Counted from the stretch's first letter, positions 52,362 through 61,621 are shown. The stretch is DNA of 64,000 nucleotides from SKPS01 sp964469215 (GCA_964469215.1 CAYXYB010000015.1:10292-74291); one strand, 5' to 3'. The notes: generated from the letters alone by a model not told the origin. Numbers and translations are program-made.

Positions 52362-52973
52362 CTAATTCTTAATCCAAACGTTGACAATCTCTCCGATATA
52401 CATCGTATGGAAATCTTTGTTGGGGTATATCTTACCCGCCAGTTGCTTATCTGTGAATGCACCTTCAAGAATTTTCCCTGCGTAGAGTTTTTTACATTCC
52501 ACGATAATACGTGCCTCTTTAAACCCGATGCTGCCTTTCTCTGTAGTGAAAGGAGTGAGCCCCGATTTCTTAATCTTATCAAAGGTTCTGCCCGACACTG
52601 TTCCCATCATTCTGAGTATATCACGGTATTGCTCGTCATAAAAAGTCATTGTATAGTAACCTTCACGTTCTGTAAACTGATGAGTGTATCTCTGCGGGCG
52701 CACAAATATAAAGCTTACCGGTTTTTCCCAAAGCCAGCCAACCCCGCCCCAGCTTGCAGTCATCATATTAAAACCCTTTTCAATATTTCCTGCTCCTACA
52801 AGCATCCAATCTTTGCCGATCAATTTTATAGGGTTCTCCTTCAACGCTTCCCAGGTAACCTTTCTGAATTCTGAAGGTACTTTATCCGCTGGCCCTCCGG
52901 ACTCCTGATTCATCAACATGCATGGCGCAACAACCGGTAAAAGCACCAATAAGGATTTAAATAATTGTTTCAT
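52362..52973 (-). CDS. Exported flavin reductase-like protein
   Basis: A 203-residue protein with a hydrophobic N-terminus that looks like a signal peptide (residues 1-20, 'MKQLFKSLLVLLPVVAPCML'). The rest is an FMN-binding split-barrel as in flavin reductases and nitroreductase-associated proteins: 'KDWMLVGAGNIEKGFNMMTASWGGVGWLWEKPVSFIFVRPQRYTHQF', 'YYTMTFYDEQYRDILRMMGTVSGRTFDK', and a C-terminal 'HTMYIGEIVNVWIKN'. Periplasmic location is unusual for this fold, but it is seen in Bacteroidota. Confidence 0.8.
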   Translation of the reverse strand: MKQLFKSLLVLLPVVAPCMLMNQESGGPADKVPSEFRKVTWEALKENPIKLIGKDWMLVGAGNIEKGFNMMTASWGGVGWLWEKPVSFIFVRPQRYTHQFTEREGYYTMTFYDEQYRDILRMMGTVSGRTFDKIKKSGLTPFTTEKGSIGFKEARIIVECKKLYAGKILEGAFTDKQLAGKIYPNKDFHTMYIGEIVNVWIKN

Positions 52974-53020
52974 AATGATTTATATTCCTGTTTTATAAAA
53001 TTTTCTGCATGAATTTTTCA

Positions 53021-53028
53021 CAAATATA
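53021..53028 (-). promoter_or_regulatory. -7 box for the flavin reductase-like gene
   Basis: On the minus strand the sequence reads TATATTTG, matching TAnnTTTG, 48 bp before the ATG. Confidence 0.45.
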
Positions 53029-53120
53029 TACAATTTTGTATCATTCACTTCTCACTCACCGGTTTTAAGTATTCTTAAAAAACACTCATAACTTTTAACA
53101 CATTACTAACAACTTTTACC

Positions 53121-53128
53121 TAAATTTG
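53121..53128 (+). promoter_or_regulatory. -7 box for the cobalamin riboswitch transcript
   Basis: TAAATTTG matches TAnnTTTG and lies 11 bp before the first riboswitch helix, as expected for a leader promoter. Confidence 0.6.
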
Positions 53129-53138
53129 CATCCTGATT

Positions 53139-53395
53139 AAAGGTGTTCGGATGGTGAAAACCACCGGCAAGAGGGAAACAGGTGAAAATCCTGTACAGTA
53201 CCCGCTGCTGTTAGCTCCGGAAACCATGGTTCAACATGCCACTGTCGCAATTCAACGTTGCATCGATGGGAAGGCGAATCAAAAAAAAATGGGGAGCAAG
53301 TCAGAAGACCTGCCTTTGATCTTTAACTATTCAGGCTTTCGGGTGAAAAGCTGAGGATAGGTTTCGTCAGATACGATTCCCATACTCTGTTTTTC
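53139..53395 (+). promoter_or_regulatory. Cobalamin riboswitch
   Basis: The leader contains the conserved elements in order: GGTG..., AAGAGGGAAACAGGTGAAAATCCTG, ACAGTACCCGCTGCTGTTAG, GCCACTG, GAAGGCGA, and the B12 box AAGTCAGAAGACCTGCC (53298-53314). These form the class-I adenosylcobalamin aptamer. The 3' part (53340-53395) is the expression platform next to the btuB start. High cobalamin would reduce expression of btuB and probably of the lipoprotein gene after it. Confidence 0.92.
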
Positions 53396-53428
53396 TGCCT
53401 GAAGGTTTGCTTAAAGTGATTCAGTCAG

Positions 53429-55351
53429 GTGAAAAGGCCAGGTTTTTTATCCAGGTTGTTTTATTCTTTGATATTGCCGTATTTGTTGGTGATCTGGCAA
53501 CCCGCAATTTCACAGAATGACACTACTCATTTAAGCCCTTTTGTTGTAACCGAAAGTACAGATGACCGGATCGGGAATGCGGGTCGTCAGATAATGGATT
53601 CACTTCAGCGTATCCTTGGAAGGCAGGGAACGCTTGCAGATCTGCTTGTGAGAACCTCTCCCGTTGCCATGCGGTACTACGGGCCGGGACAGCTTGCATC
53701 AGCTGCCTTTAGAGGTGCCTCGGCATCCCAGACAGTTGTGGTATGGAATGGGATCAGGATCAACAATCCGATGCTTATGCAAACCGACCTCTCATCAATT
53801 CCGATAGCATTTGTTGATAATGGAAGGATATTGTTCGGAAACTCTGCATTAAAGGAATCATCAGGAGCATTTGGCGGCGTTATTTCTTTGTCTACAAACC
53901 TAATGGCCGAGGACACCCAATCGGTTTTTGTTATGATAGCAACAGGTAGCTATGGATTAAATATGTTCAATGCTGGTTCAACCTGGAAAAATGGTAATAT
54001 CAGGTCTAAGACGATATACTACTCTGAATTATCCGGAAATGATTTCAGGTATCTTGATAATTTCCTGGAAGGTAATCCTGTTAAAAGAAGAGTGGATGCA
54101 TCCTGGTCTGCACGAGGTATTTTACATCAGTCAGGTATCATTTGCAAAAATAACCGCAGCGGAGGATTTCTTATTTCTGGTCAGCAGAGATTTATCAATA
54201 TCCCTTACCCGATACATCAACCGCAGGGGAAATATTCTCAGATACAATCAGAAGACACCTGGCGTATGATTCTTCATGGTTCTGCCAGAAGAAAGGAAAT
54301 AGATTTTGGTTCAGCTACAGGGTTGCAATATGGATTGATGCACTATTCTGAAAGTCGCAGTGGTACCGAAGCTGAACATATTACTGCAAACTTTCAGCAG
54401 AGATTTGATGCAGATGGGTATTCAGGAAAAAACCATTGGAAACTATCCGCGGGATATGAAATGCAACATGCAATTACCTCAGCATTTGAAGATGATAAAA
54501 GCAGGCAGATCATTTCCCTTTACACTTCGCTTTTACGCACATGGCGTTGGTTTTTGCGTTATGGTGCAGATATCAGGTCTGAATTTATTCCAGACTATGG
54601 TTTTGATGTTATGCCTTCGGTTTATGCAGCAGCAGTTATAGGAAATAGCAGGAACAACATTATAAAGGCAACCGTGTTGCGTAATCGTCAGATACCGGGA
54701 TTGAATGACCTTTACTGGGTACCGGGGGGTAATCCTGATTTAAGGCCTGAAGAGGGATTTGGTGGTGAACTCACATGGGAAGGGATTCCGTTTAAATCAG
54801 GTAATTGGACAATGAATGGAAGTTTTACTTTCTTCCATCAGATTGTAAACAGAAAAATAACATGGCTACCTGACAGCACTTCGGTATGGTCTGCGGGAAA
54901 CATAGGTAAAGTAAAAATGAACGGAGCTGAGATGATGCTTAATATATCCATGGTTTCCGGAAGGAATCTTATTGAAATAATGCTGAAAGCTCAATACACC
55001 AATGCAGAAAGGGTAACAGGAGATGATCAGACCAATGGTTTTAAACTTGTTTATATACCATGTATGGGGGCATCATCAGTTCTGAGGGTTGCCACACCTT
55101 ACTTTCTGGTATCCGCAGAGACCTCAATTACAGGAAAACGTTTTACAAACGCTGCCAACACCTCTTATCTGCCTGCTTATTCTTTAACAGATATCAGGGT
55201 AGCATCAGGAATGTTGCCACTGAGATTTATTACAATTAATGTTTTTGGAGTTGTATCGAATGTGTTTGACAAACAGTACCAGGCTATTGCATGGTACCCA
55301 ATGCCGGGCAGGACTTTTAGTGTCGGGTTGAGTTTGAAGTTTGAGAGTTAG
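53429..55351 (+). CDS. btuB: TonB-dependent vitamin B12 receptor
   Basis: A 640-residue protein starting with GTG at 53429, followed by a signal peptide ('MKRPGFLSRLFYSLILPYLLVIWQPAISQ'). The N-terminal plug domain contains 'GTLADLLVRTSPVAMRYYGPGQLASAAFRGASASQTVVVWNGIRINNPMLMQ'. The remainder is a 22-strand type barrel with the usual late motif 'VPGGNPDLRPEEGFGGEL' and a C-terminal 'GRTFSVGLSLKFES'. The cobalamin riboswitch directly upstream and the BtuG-like gene directly downstream make B12 or a corrinoid the likely cargo. A short AAGTTTGA-type repeat surrounds its stop. Confidence 0.9.
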   Translation: MKRPGFLSRLFYSLILPYLLVIWQPAISQNDTTHLSPFVVTESTDDRIGNAGRQIMDSLQRILGRQGTLADLLVRTSPVAMRYYGPGQLASAAFRGASASQTVVVWNGIRINNPMLMQTDLSSIPIAFVDNGRILFGNSALKESSGAFGGVISLSTNLMAEDTQSVFVMIATGSYGLNMFNAGSTWKNGNIRSKTIYYSELSGNDFRYLDNFLEGNPVKRRVDASWSARGILHQSGIICKNNRSGGFLISGQQRFINIPYPIHQPQGKYSQIQSEDTWRMILHGSARRKEIDFGSATGLQYGLMHYSESRSGTEAEHITANFQQRFDADGYSGKNHWKLSAGYEMQHAITSAFEDDKSRQIISLYTSLLRTWRWFLRYGADIRSEFIPDYGFDVMPSVYAAAVIGNSRNNIIKATVLRNRQIPGLNDLYWVPGGNPDLRPEEGFGGELTWEGIPFKSGNWTMNGSFTFFHQIVNRKITWLPDSTSVWSAGNIGKVKMNGAEMMLNISMVSGRNLIEIMLKAQYTNAERVTGDDQTNGFKLVYIPCMGASSVLRVATPYFLVSAETSITGKRFTNAANTSYLPAYSLTDIRVASGMLPLRFITINVFGVVSNVFDKQYQAIAWYPMPGRTFSVGLSLKFES

Positions 55352-55371
55352 AAAGTTTAGAATTTAAATGG
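55331..55371. repeat. AAGTTTGA repeat across the btuB stop
   Basis: The last codons of btuB (AGTTTGAAGTTTGAGAG) and the DNA after the stop (AAAGTTTAGAATTTAAATG) are degenerate copies of one word. It is the same word as at 7760-7820. Confidence 0.5.
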
Positions 55372-55431
55372 ATGTCTGGGGTGGGGTGGTGTCATAGATT
55401 TATTGAGATATTGTACTACAAATAATGAATT

Positions 55432-56511
55432 ATGAAAAAGGAAAACTTTAGATTGGTATCGCTGATTTTGGGATTGGTAATCTTGGTATTAACAATAAAT
55501 ACCGGATGCGAAAAGGATCCGGGTGAAAAAAAACCAGCAAGCAAGTATCTTCAGCCTTTTGGAGTATTTGTTGTTAATGAAGGGCAGTTTATGGCAGGAA
55601 ACGGTGATGTGTCGTTTTACGATAAAGCTGCTAAAGCTGTCAGCAATGATCTGTTTTTCAGTATAAACAAACGTCCTCCGGGGGATATTCCGCAATCCCT
55701 TGCTTTCCACGGAAATGAAGCCTGGCTGATTGTGAATAATTCAAATACGATTGAGGTTATCGATCTCGACAGTTTCAGGGTTAAGAAGACAATTACCGGT
55801 TTTGAGATGCCGAGGCAGATGAAAACAAAGGGTAATTTCGGATATGTATCACAGATCGGTTCCGGAAAAATTGCCATTGTGGATCTCGTGACACAAAAAA
55901 TCAACGGGTATCTTGAAGGGGAAAAATCAACCGATCACCTTATCATATCGGGCGACAGGCTTTTTGCAGCGAACTGGACATCATATTTTATTAACAAGCC
56001 TAATAACACTGTGTCGGTATTCAATTTGGGTACGGGTGCTCTTGTTGATTCGGTGGTGGTTGCGAAGGAACCAAACAGCATGGTTATGGATACTGACGGG
56101 ATGATATGGGTTCTTTCGAGTGGTGGTTTTACGGGGGAGGAGTGTCCGGCACTCACCTGCTTCAATCCCTCTACACTGCAGGTATTGAAGAAATTCGAAT
56201 TTCCTGATAAAAATACCTCGCCAACTCTTCTGTCAATTGCACCTGATGGAAAAACCATTTACTTTGTCAACAAGGATGTTTTCAGAATGGGGATTGCTGA
56301 CAGCACCCTTCCTCAGGCAGAATATATTCCTGCTAACGGGCGTTTTATATACGGAATGGCTGTTGATCCGGAAAATGGGGAGCTCTATATATCCGACGCA
56401 TGCGATTTCCAGAGTCCCGGACAGGTATACAGGTATAACAAATCTGGAATTCAGATCGACATGTTTGAAGCCGGTATAAATCCTTCTGGCATATTTTTCT
56501 ACATGAAATAA
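55432..56511 (+). CDS. BtuG-like surface beta-propeller lipoprotein
   Basis: A 359-residue protein with a lipoprotein signal ('MKKENFRLVSLILGLVILVLTINTGC'). The mature part has a seven-bladed beta-propeller pattern of the YncE/DUF5074 type: 'FVVNEGQFMAGNGDVSFYDKAAKAV', 'EAWLIVNNSNTIEVIDLDSFRVKKTITGF', 'GYVSQIGSGKIAIVDLVTQKINGYL', 'YGMAVDPENGELYISDACDFQSPGQVYRYNK'. In Bacteroides, BtuG has this fold, sits on the surface and hands vitamin B12 to BtuB. The gene follows btuB by 80 bp under the same riboswitch, so the same role is likely here. Confidence 0.85.
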   Translation: MKKENFRLVSLILGLVILVLTINTGCEKDPGEKKPASKYLQPFGVFVVNEGQFMAGNGDVSFYDKAAKAVSNDLFFSINKRPPGDIPQSLAFHGNEAWLIVNNSNTIEVIDLDSFRVKKTITGFEMPRQMKTKGNFGYVSQIGSGKIAIVDLVTQKINGYLEGEKSTDHLIISGDRLFAANWTSYFINKPNNTVSVFNLGTGALVDSVVVAKEPNSMVMDTDGMIWVLSSGGFTGEECPALTCFNPSTLQVLKKFEFPDKNTSPTLLSIAPDGKTIYFVNKDVFRMGIADSTLPQAEYIPANGRFIYGMAVDPENGELYISDACDFQSPGQVYRYNKSGIQIDMFEAGINPSGIFFYMK

Positions 56512-56520
56512 ATAAAAGAT

Positions 56521-56528
56521 TACTTTTG
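56521..56528 (+). promoter_or_regulatory. -7 box for the OsmC gene
   Basis: TACTTTTG matches TAnnTTTG, 44 bp before the ATG at 56572. Confidence 0.5.
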
Positions 56529-56571
56529 TAAAACTATAATAAGTAGTTAATTATACAATTGTGAAGGTAAA

Positions 56572-56985
56572 ATGAAGCATAAAATTGAACTTAGCTGGCT
56601 TGACGACATGTCTTTTGATGCAGAGGTTAACGATCATCACATTACACTTGATGCAGATGAGATGGTAGGTGGGTCAGACAAAGGCCCCCGTCCTAAACCA
56701 CTCATTCTTGTTGCCCTTGCCGGATGTACCGCAATGGATGTGGTGTCGATACTCAGGAAGATGAAGTCAGAGCCGGATGAATTCAGGGTTACTGTTGAGG
56801 GAGAGCTTACTGAGGAACACCCCAGGGTTTATAAAAGCTTCCATATTATTTATCATTTCAGGGGCGAAGAGCTTGATCCTGATAAGATTGAAAGGGCTAT
56901 TGCTTTGTCGCAGGAGAAGTACTGTGGTGTAAGTGCCATGTGCAGGGAGTTTGCATCATTGTCACATGAAGTGAGATTCTTTTAA
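56572..56985 (+). CDS. OsmC/Ohr family thiol peroxidase-like protein
   Basis: A 137-residue cytoplasmic protein of the OsmC fold. Its two conserved cysteines are in 'LVALAGCTAMDVVSILRKM' (residue ~58) and 'YCGVSAMCREF' (~122), the pair used to reduce organic hydroperoxides. The subgroup with 'GGSDKGPRPKPLILVALAGCTAMDV' is the YhfA-like branch, whose true substrate is unclear. It ends 2 bp before the stop of the convergent NUDIX gene. Confidence 0.88.
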   Translation: MKHKIELSWLDDMSFDAEVNDHHITLDADEMVGGSDKGPRPKPLILVALAGCTAMDVVSILRKMKSEPDEFRVTVEGELTEEHPRVYKSFHIIYHFRGEELDPDKIERAIALSQEKYCGVSAMCREFASLSHEVRFF

Positions 56986-56987
56986 CT

Positions 56988-57665
56988 TCAGACACAGTTT
57001 ATTATTCTTTCCGGGCCGAAACTCCTGACCATAGATATGAACTCAGCAGCAATCATTGCTGTGGCTCCCCAGATAATTGTGTCATCAATGACGTACGCAG
57101 GTACCTCCAGAAAACTGAACTCGCCGGAAGGGGCCATTAGCTTGACAATATCCGGATGGAGCATTTTTTCAAAAGGTATTTCTACCACGTTGGCAACCTC
57201 ATCAGGATCTGTTTTGAATTCAGGATCAGCATGTGTTGTGGCGATAAATGGGTGTACCAGATAATTGCTTGGTGGTATGTATAGGGGTGTAAGATGACTA
57301 ATTACATTGATTTTGCTGTGTGGAATTCCTACCTCCTCTTCTGTCTCCCTGACTGCAGTTGCAAGATGGTCCTGGTCACCGGGTTCCTGCCTGCCACCCG
57401 GAAAGGCAATTTGACCACTGTGAATACCCGGGTATTCAGGCCTGCGGATGAAGAGTATATGAATAATGCCGGCTTTCCGGTACAGAAGTATCAGAACACT
57501 GCTCATCACCGGCTTCCTGTCTTTGTTGTTCAAAAAAATATCCTTTATCCTCCCCTGGGGTGCCATGGTTAACTGAGCATCAACACCCGCAAGAGGTTGC
57601 TCCATAAGCTCCCTGAGCATCGACTCAAAACCCTCCTGGCAAGTTGTTACAGTCGCGTTTTCCAT
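56988..57665 (-). CDS. NUDIX hydrolase, CoA-pyrophosphatase type
   Basis: A 225-residue protein. The NUDIX box is 'GGRQEPGDQDHLATAVRETEEEVGI' (GX5EX7REXXEEXG) at residues ~90-114. The preceding 'SVLILLYRKAGIIHILFIRRPEYPGIHSGQIAFPGG' and following 'THADPEFKTDPDEVANVVEIPFEKML' are typical of CoA pyrophosphatases (NudL/YeaB group). There is no signal peptide. It is convergent with the OsmC gene, and a TTAATTCTTAATT repeat lies just upstream. Confidence 0.88.
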   Translation of the reverse strand: MENATVTTCQEGFESMLRELMEQPLAGVDAQLTMAPQGRIKDIFLNNKDRKPVMSSVLILLYRKAGIIHILFIRRPEYPGIHSGQIAFPGGRQEPGDQDHLATAVRETEEEVGIPHSKINVISHLTPLYIPPSNYLVHPFIATTHADPEFKTDPDEVANVVEIPFEKMLHPDIVKLMAPSGEFSFLEVPAYVIDDTIIWGATAMIAAEFISMVRSFGPERIINCV

Positions 57666-57668
57666 ATA

Positions 57669-57707
57669 ATATTTAATTGTTAATTCTTAATTCTTAATTA
57701 TTAATCT
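57669..57707. repeat. TTAATTCTTAATT repeat at a gene end
   Basis: Degenerate 8-bp repeats of TTAATTC/TTAATTA directly follow the stop codon of the minus-strand lipoprotein gene, whose last codons (GATGAAGATGAAGAT) are also repetitive. Confidence 0.55.
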
Positions 57708-58177
57708 TCATCTTCATCTACATCCTTTAACCTCAGATCAACATTTCCAGCATCGATGTACCAGCAGTAATGTGTTATCGTCTCTCCATCTTCAGCATAG
57801 CAGGCCACTTTCCCGGCTTCCGTCTTGCCGGTATTCAGAACAATTGTGGTTTTACCACCTTGCCGGTACTCAGCCGCAAAGGTATATCGTTTGTTAACGG
57901 GCAGGTTAATATTTATCTTTGAAGATTCCGCATCTATTGTCAGTAAGAGTTTGCCACTTTCATAATTACCTTCGTAAACCTTAACGGGTATGATACTCAA
58001 TGAGGAGCTGATTGACACTTTTATGTTAATTTCGCCTTCATCCGGTTTATCCGTAATACAATAATCACATGCTTTGTTCCTGGGATGGTCAAAATCCAGG
58101 CATCCGACTGAAATCAGCACCATAATTGTTCCAAATACACAGAATAACCTCTTTAAAGTATTATATTGTAAGCACAT
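57701..58177 (-). CDS. Lipoprotein of unknown function
   Basis: A 158-residue protein starting inside the end of the ankyrin gene (17-bp overlap). A lipoprotein signal ('LFCVFGTIMVLISVGC', Cys ~30) is followed by 'DFDHPRNKACDYCITDKPDEGEINIKVSISSSLSIIPVKVYEGNYESGKLLLTI' and a Cys near the end ('VACYAEDGETITHYCWYIDAGNVDLRLKDVDEDED'). The repeated Cys pairs suggest disulfide bonds. Its beta-sandwich style suggests an extracellular binding domain. It is co-transcribed with the ankyrin protein; the two may work together. Confidence 0.7.
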   Translation of the reverse strand: MCLQYNTLKRLFCVFGTIMVLISVGCLDFDHPRNKACDYCITDKPDEGEINIKVSISSSLSIIPVKVYEGNYESGKLLLTIDAESSKININLPVNKRYTFAAEYRQGGKTTIVLNTGKTEAGKVACYAEDGETITHYCWYIDAGNVDLRLKDVDEDED

Positions 58178-59543
58178 AAGGCATTTTCTTTGGTGTTACA
58201 GTGTGTTTTTTTAGCGGGATTAAAAGAGATGTTTCAACAGATAGGTGCTCCTTGGGAACAGGTGATTCATTAAACTGTAACTGATTGTAATATAAACCCG
58301 TTGAGAAACTCTTTGTTTCCCAGACTATCCCTGCTCTTAACCCTGGTGTAAAACCCTTCCGTGGTTTCATGCCTGTTCCCATGAAGCTCCCCCAACTGTA
58401 TCCTGCATTTAATCCGGCTGCAAGCAAGACTGAGTTGCGGGAACCTTCAAACATTGGAAACAACTTATCAATTGAGGTATAAACCATGAATCTTTTTCCC
58501 TGCAACTGAAAAAGGAGTGAATCATTGTTGCTGATTGAGTGAAAAATGGTGGCAGTTTTATACCTGTGCGAAAAACCGGCTGAAATATCTATATTATAAC
58601 GCACATCTCTAAGACCTATGGAATAGCTACCCATGAGGTGCCTGTTGTTGAGCAGCAGGCCATAGGTGAAATGTCGAGAATGGATCACCGGCCGGAATGC
58701 CCGGTTGTACCCCTTTGATTCCACTAGTTTGACAATCTCCTTGTTATTGACAATATACGTAAGATTAGAAATCCTTTTCGAACTTGTAGATGATGAGTGA
58801 TCAAGCAATATTTTAACCATTTCGGTTGATGAAGTACTCACTGCAAGTGAAAGCGCATCCCATCCCTGGTAGTTTACAGGTTCGGTTTTGGCTCCCATTT
58901 CCAATAACCATAATGCCATCACAGTGTCGTTGAGCCAGGCAGCGATCATTAGAGGCGTGAAGCCATTCAGATCTGCTTTGTTTACATTGGCCCCGTAACC
59001 TGCGAGAAGAGCTGCCGCTTCATAGTCGGAATACATTGCTGCCAGTAACAAGGGCGATGTACTATCGTTAAGTGAAAGATCAGGGTTTGCTCCGTAATGA
59101 AGGAGCATATCGACCATGATGTAATCCCCTATGTTAATTGCACGGATCAGTGGTGTTATACCCCGGTCACCTTTTTTATCAACATCGGCTCCGAAAAGTA
59201 TCAGAAGTTCTGCGATCTCGTGAACCTCTTGTTTTACCGCACGATCAAGCATGGTGATATCCTGGCGCTTGTTTGGATCGGCACCAAACGACAGCAATAA
59301 TTCAACAATTTCATATTTTCTTTCTTCTATTGCATATCCTAGTGCATTAAGCTCCTCCGGTGCATAACAGTCGATGTCAATTTCTGAAGTATCAAGTATT
59401 GACCTTATAGTGTTATAATCCCCCTCCCATGCAGCCATTCTTAACTTCAGGCATAAGGTGTCGTTGCTTACCTGGGAAGAGAGACAGGGCAACATGATAA
59501 CATTATATAAAGTGATCAGAAATATTTTTAAATACCTCTTCAT
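58161..59543 (-). CDS. Secreted ankyrin-repeat protein
   Basis: About 460 residues from ATG 59543; the TTG at 59570 lies ahead of the signal peptide 'MKRYLKIFLITLYNVIMLPCLSSQ'. Residues ~40-245 hold six or seven ankyrin repeats ('ELNALGYAIEERKYEIVELLLSFGADPNKRQ', 'GITPLIRAINIGDYIMVDMLLHYGANPD', 'GFTPLMIAAWLNDTVMALWLLEMGAKTE'). The C-terminal ~190 residues ('VIHSRHFTYGLLLNNRHLMGSYSIGLRDVRYNIDISAGFSHRYK...') look like beta strands of an outer-membrane barrel. A periplasmic ankyrin domain attached to a barrel would be unusual. Confidence 0.75.
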   Translation of the reverse strand: MKRYLKIFLITLYNVIMLPCLSSQVSNDTLCLKLRMAAWEGDYNTIRSILDTSEIDIDCYAPEELNALGYAIEERKYEIVELLLSFGADPNKRQDITMLDRAVKQEVHEIAELLILFGADVDKKGDRGITPLIRAINIGDYIMVDMLLHYGANPDLSLNDSTSPLLLAAMYSDYEAAALLAGYGANVNKADLNGFTPLMIAAWLNDTVMALWLLEMGAKTEPVNYQGWDALSLAVSTSSTEMVKILLDHSSSTSSKRISNLTYIVNNKEIVKLVESKGYNRAFRPVIHSRHFTYGLLLNNRHLMGSYSIGLRDVRYNIDISAGFSHRYKTATIFHSISNNDSLLFQLQGKRFMVYTSIDKLFPMFEGSRNSVLLAAGLNAGYSWGSFMGTGMKPRKGFTPGLRAGIVWETKSFSTGLYYNQLQFNESPVPKEHLSVETSLLIPLKKHTVTPKKMPYVLTI

Positions 59544-59707
59544 TTTATTTCTTCCGTGATGCCGTAACAATAAATCTGTATGAACAGATCTTTTTCCGAT
59601 AGGTCAAAAGTAAAAAAAGTGTTTTAATATGATCTCCGTTTTGGTTTAATTTATCCTTTCCCTTATAAATATCTATTTTTACACAGAAAATCACCCGGGA
59701 GAGAAAG

Positions 59708-61621
59708 ATGGAAACCAATATTCACCGGATATTGATGAAATACTGGGGTCATGCCTCATTCAGGCCTCTTCAGGAGGATATTGTCCGTAATGTGATGTCG
59801 GGGCAGGATACTCTTGCTTTGCTTCCGACAGGAGGAGGTAAATCGGTGTGCTTCCAGGTGCCTGCAATCGTAAGGGGTGGACTGTGCCTTGTAATCAGTC
59901 CTCTGATTGCCTTGATGAAAGATCAGGTTGACAATCTTGAGAAAAAGGGGATACCTGCAAAAGCTTTATATACCGGAATGCACCGTTCCGAGATAGATCT
60001 GGTTCTTGACCAGGCGGCTGATGGATTGCTGCAGTTTCTTTATCTGTCGCCTGAAAGGATTCAGACCGAAATCTTTCGTGAAAGGCTTGAAAGGATGCCT
60101 CTGAAAACCATCGCTGTTGACGAGGCCCATTGTATAAGCCAATGGGGTTATGACTTCAGGCCACCTTACCTAAAGATCGCTGACATCAGAGAAGTGCATC
60201 CGGCGGTACCGGTTGTGGCACTTACAGCCACAGCAACTCCGGAAGTTGTTGAGGATATCATGGATAAGCTTGATTTTAAAGAGAAGAACGTGTTTAGAAA
60301 GAGCTTTTACCGCGATAACCTGATTTACCTGTGTATTGAAGAGGAGAATAAGTATAATCGCATTATCAGAATTTGTAAAAAAGTAACAGGTACCGGAATA
60401 GTTTATGCACGTAACAGAAAGCTCACCGAAGATCTTTCGGCATATCTGAACAGAAGCGGAATAAAAGCCTCCTTTTACCATGCCGGACTCACACCGGAAC
60501 TGCGCGACAAACGGCAGCATGAATGGATATCCGGTAAGGTGCAGGTCATAGCGGCCACAAATGCTTTCGGTATGGGTATCGACAAACCTGATGTTCGATT
60601 TGTTATCCATATTGATATTCCCGACACCCCTGAAGCCTATTTTCAGGAGGCCGGCAGAGGTGGTAGAGATGGGAAGAAGAGCTATGCGGTTCTGTTGCAT
60701 GAAAAGGCCGATTTGTTAAAAGCCCGGACATCTTTCAACCAGGCATGGCCGGATGAAAAAGCGATCAGAAATGTTTACAATGCCATTTGTAACTACTTTA
60801 ACCTGGCTGTAGGTTCCGGTAGAGATGAAATCTTTGATTTTGACTTAAACGATTTCGCAAGCCGTTATGATTTTGTTGCACGCGATGCATGGTACTGTCT
60901 TAAAGCGATTGAGCAACAGGGTTATATAATCCTTAATGAGGGTTTTCATGAACCATCCGCCCTTATGGTAATGGTTGACAAGGAGGAGCTTTACCGCTTT
61001 CAGGTCAGGAATCTTACGATAGATCCATTTATCAGGCTGCTGCTACGTTCTTATACCGGGCTTTTTGCAGGATTTGTAAAAATAAGCGAAGAGACGCTTG
61101 CATACAGATCAAAGCTGGCATATATAGAGGTGGTCAGAGTGCTGAAGAATCTTGAACAGCAGGGTATTCTGGCATACCGGCCAAGGAAGACGAAGCCGCA
61201 GATATATTTTATCCAACCACGCCTTGATCCTGCAAGCATTTCTCTCACAGGTAGTGATTATAATAACAGAAAGAAACTGGCCGAAAACAGGCTTGAGGTT
61301 ATGCTGGATTATACCACATCAACCACGAAGTGTCGCAGTGGGATACTGTTAAACTATTTTGGCGAGAAAGATACGGGCAGGTGTGGCGAGTGTGACGTGT
61401 GCCAACGTAGAAACAAGCTGGCCCTGAGTAATTTTGAATTCGATCAGATTGCTGGTGTGATAAAACCTTTGCTGATGGAGAAGCCAGTGACCATGGAAGA
61501 TCTGTTGGAAAAGGTTCCCGGAATAAGGGAGGATAGGATTGCAAGTGTATTGCAATGGCTCATTGACAATGAAAAAGTAACTATTGACGACGACAAACTC
61601 AGATGGATCATAAAAAAGTAG
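59708..61621 (+). CDS. recQ: RecQ-family ATP-dependent DNA helicase
   Basis: A 637-residue superfamily-2 helicase. Motif I is 'LPTGGGKSVCFQVPA', motif II 'AVDEAHCISQWGYDFRPPYLKI', motif III 'ALTATATPEV', motif V/VI 'ATNAFGMGIDKPDVRFVIHIDIPDTPEAYFQEAGRGGRDG'. The zinc-binding region is 'KCRSGILLNYFGEKDTGRCGECDVCQRR' (residues ~535-563), followed by a winged-helix-like end. There is no HRDC domain, so it is the shorter RecQ form common in Bacteroidota. Its stop overlaps the start of the glycosylase gene by 19 bp, so it leads a three-gene unit. Confidence 0.95.
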   Translation: METNIHRILMKYWGHASFRPLQEDIVRNVMSGQDTLALLPTGGGKSVCFQVPAIVRGGLCLVISPLIALMKDQVDNLEKKGIPAKALYTGMHRSEIDLVLDQAADGLLQFLYLSPERIQTEIFRERLERMPLKTIAVDEAHCISQWGYDFRPPYLKIADIREVHPAVPVVALTATATPEVVEDIMDKLDFKEKNVFRKSFYRDNLIYLCIEEENKYNRIIRICKKVTGTGIVYARNRKLTEDLSAYLNRSGIKASFYHAGLTPELRDKRQHEWISGKVQVIAATNAFGMGIDKPDVRFVIHIDIPDTPEAYFQEAGRGGRDGKKSYAVLLHEKADLLKARTSFNQAWPDEKAIRNVYNAICNYFNLAVGSGRDEIFDFDLNDFASRYDFVARDAWYCLKAIEQQGYIILNEGFHEPSALMVMVDKEELYRFQVRNLTIDPFIRLLLRSYTGLFAGFVKISEETLAYRSKLAYIEVVRVLKNLEQQGILAYRPRKTKPQIYFIQPRLDPASISLTGSDYNNRKKLAENRLEVMLDYTTSTTKCRSGILLNYFGEKDTGRCGECDVCQRRNKLALSNFEFDQIAGVIKPLLMEKPVTMEDLLEKVPGIREDRIASVLQWLIDNEKVTIDDDKLRWIIKK

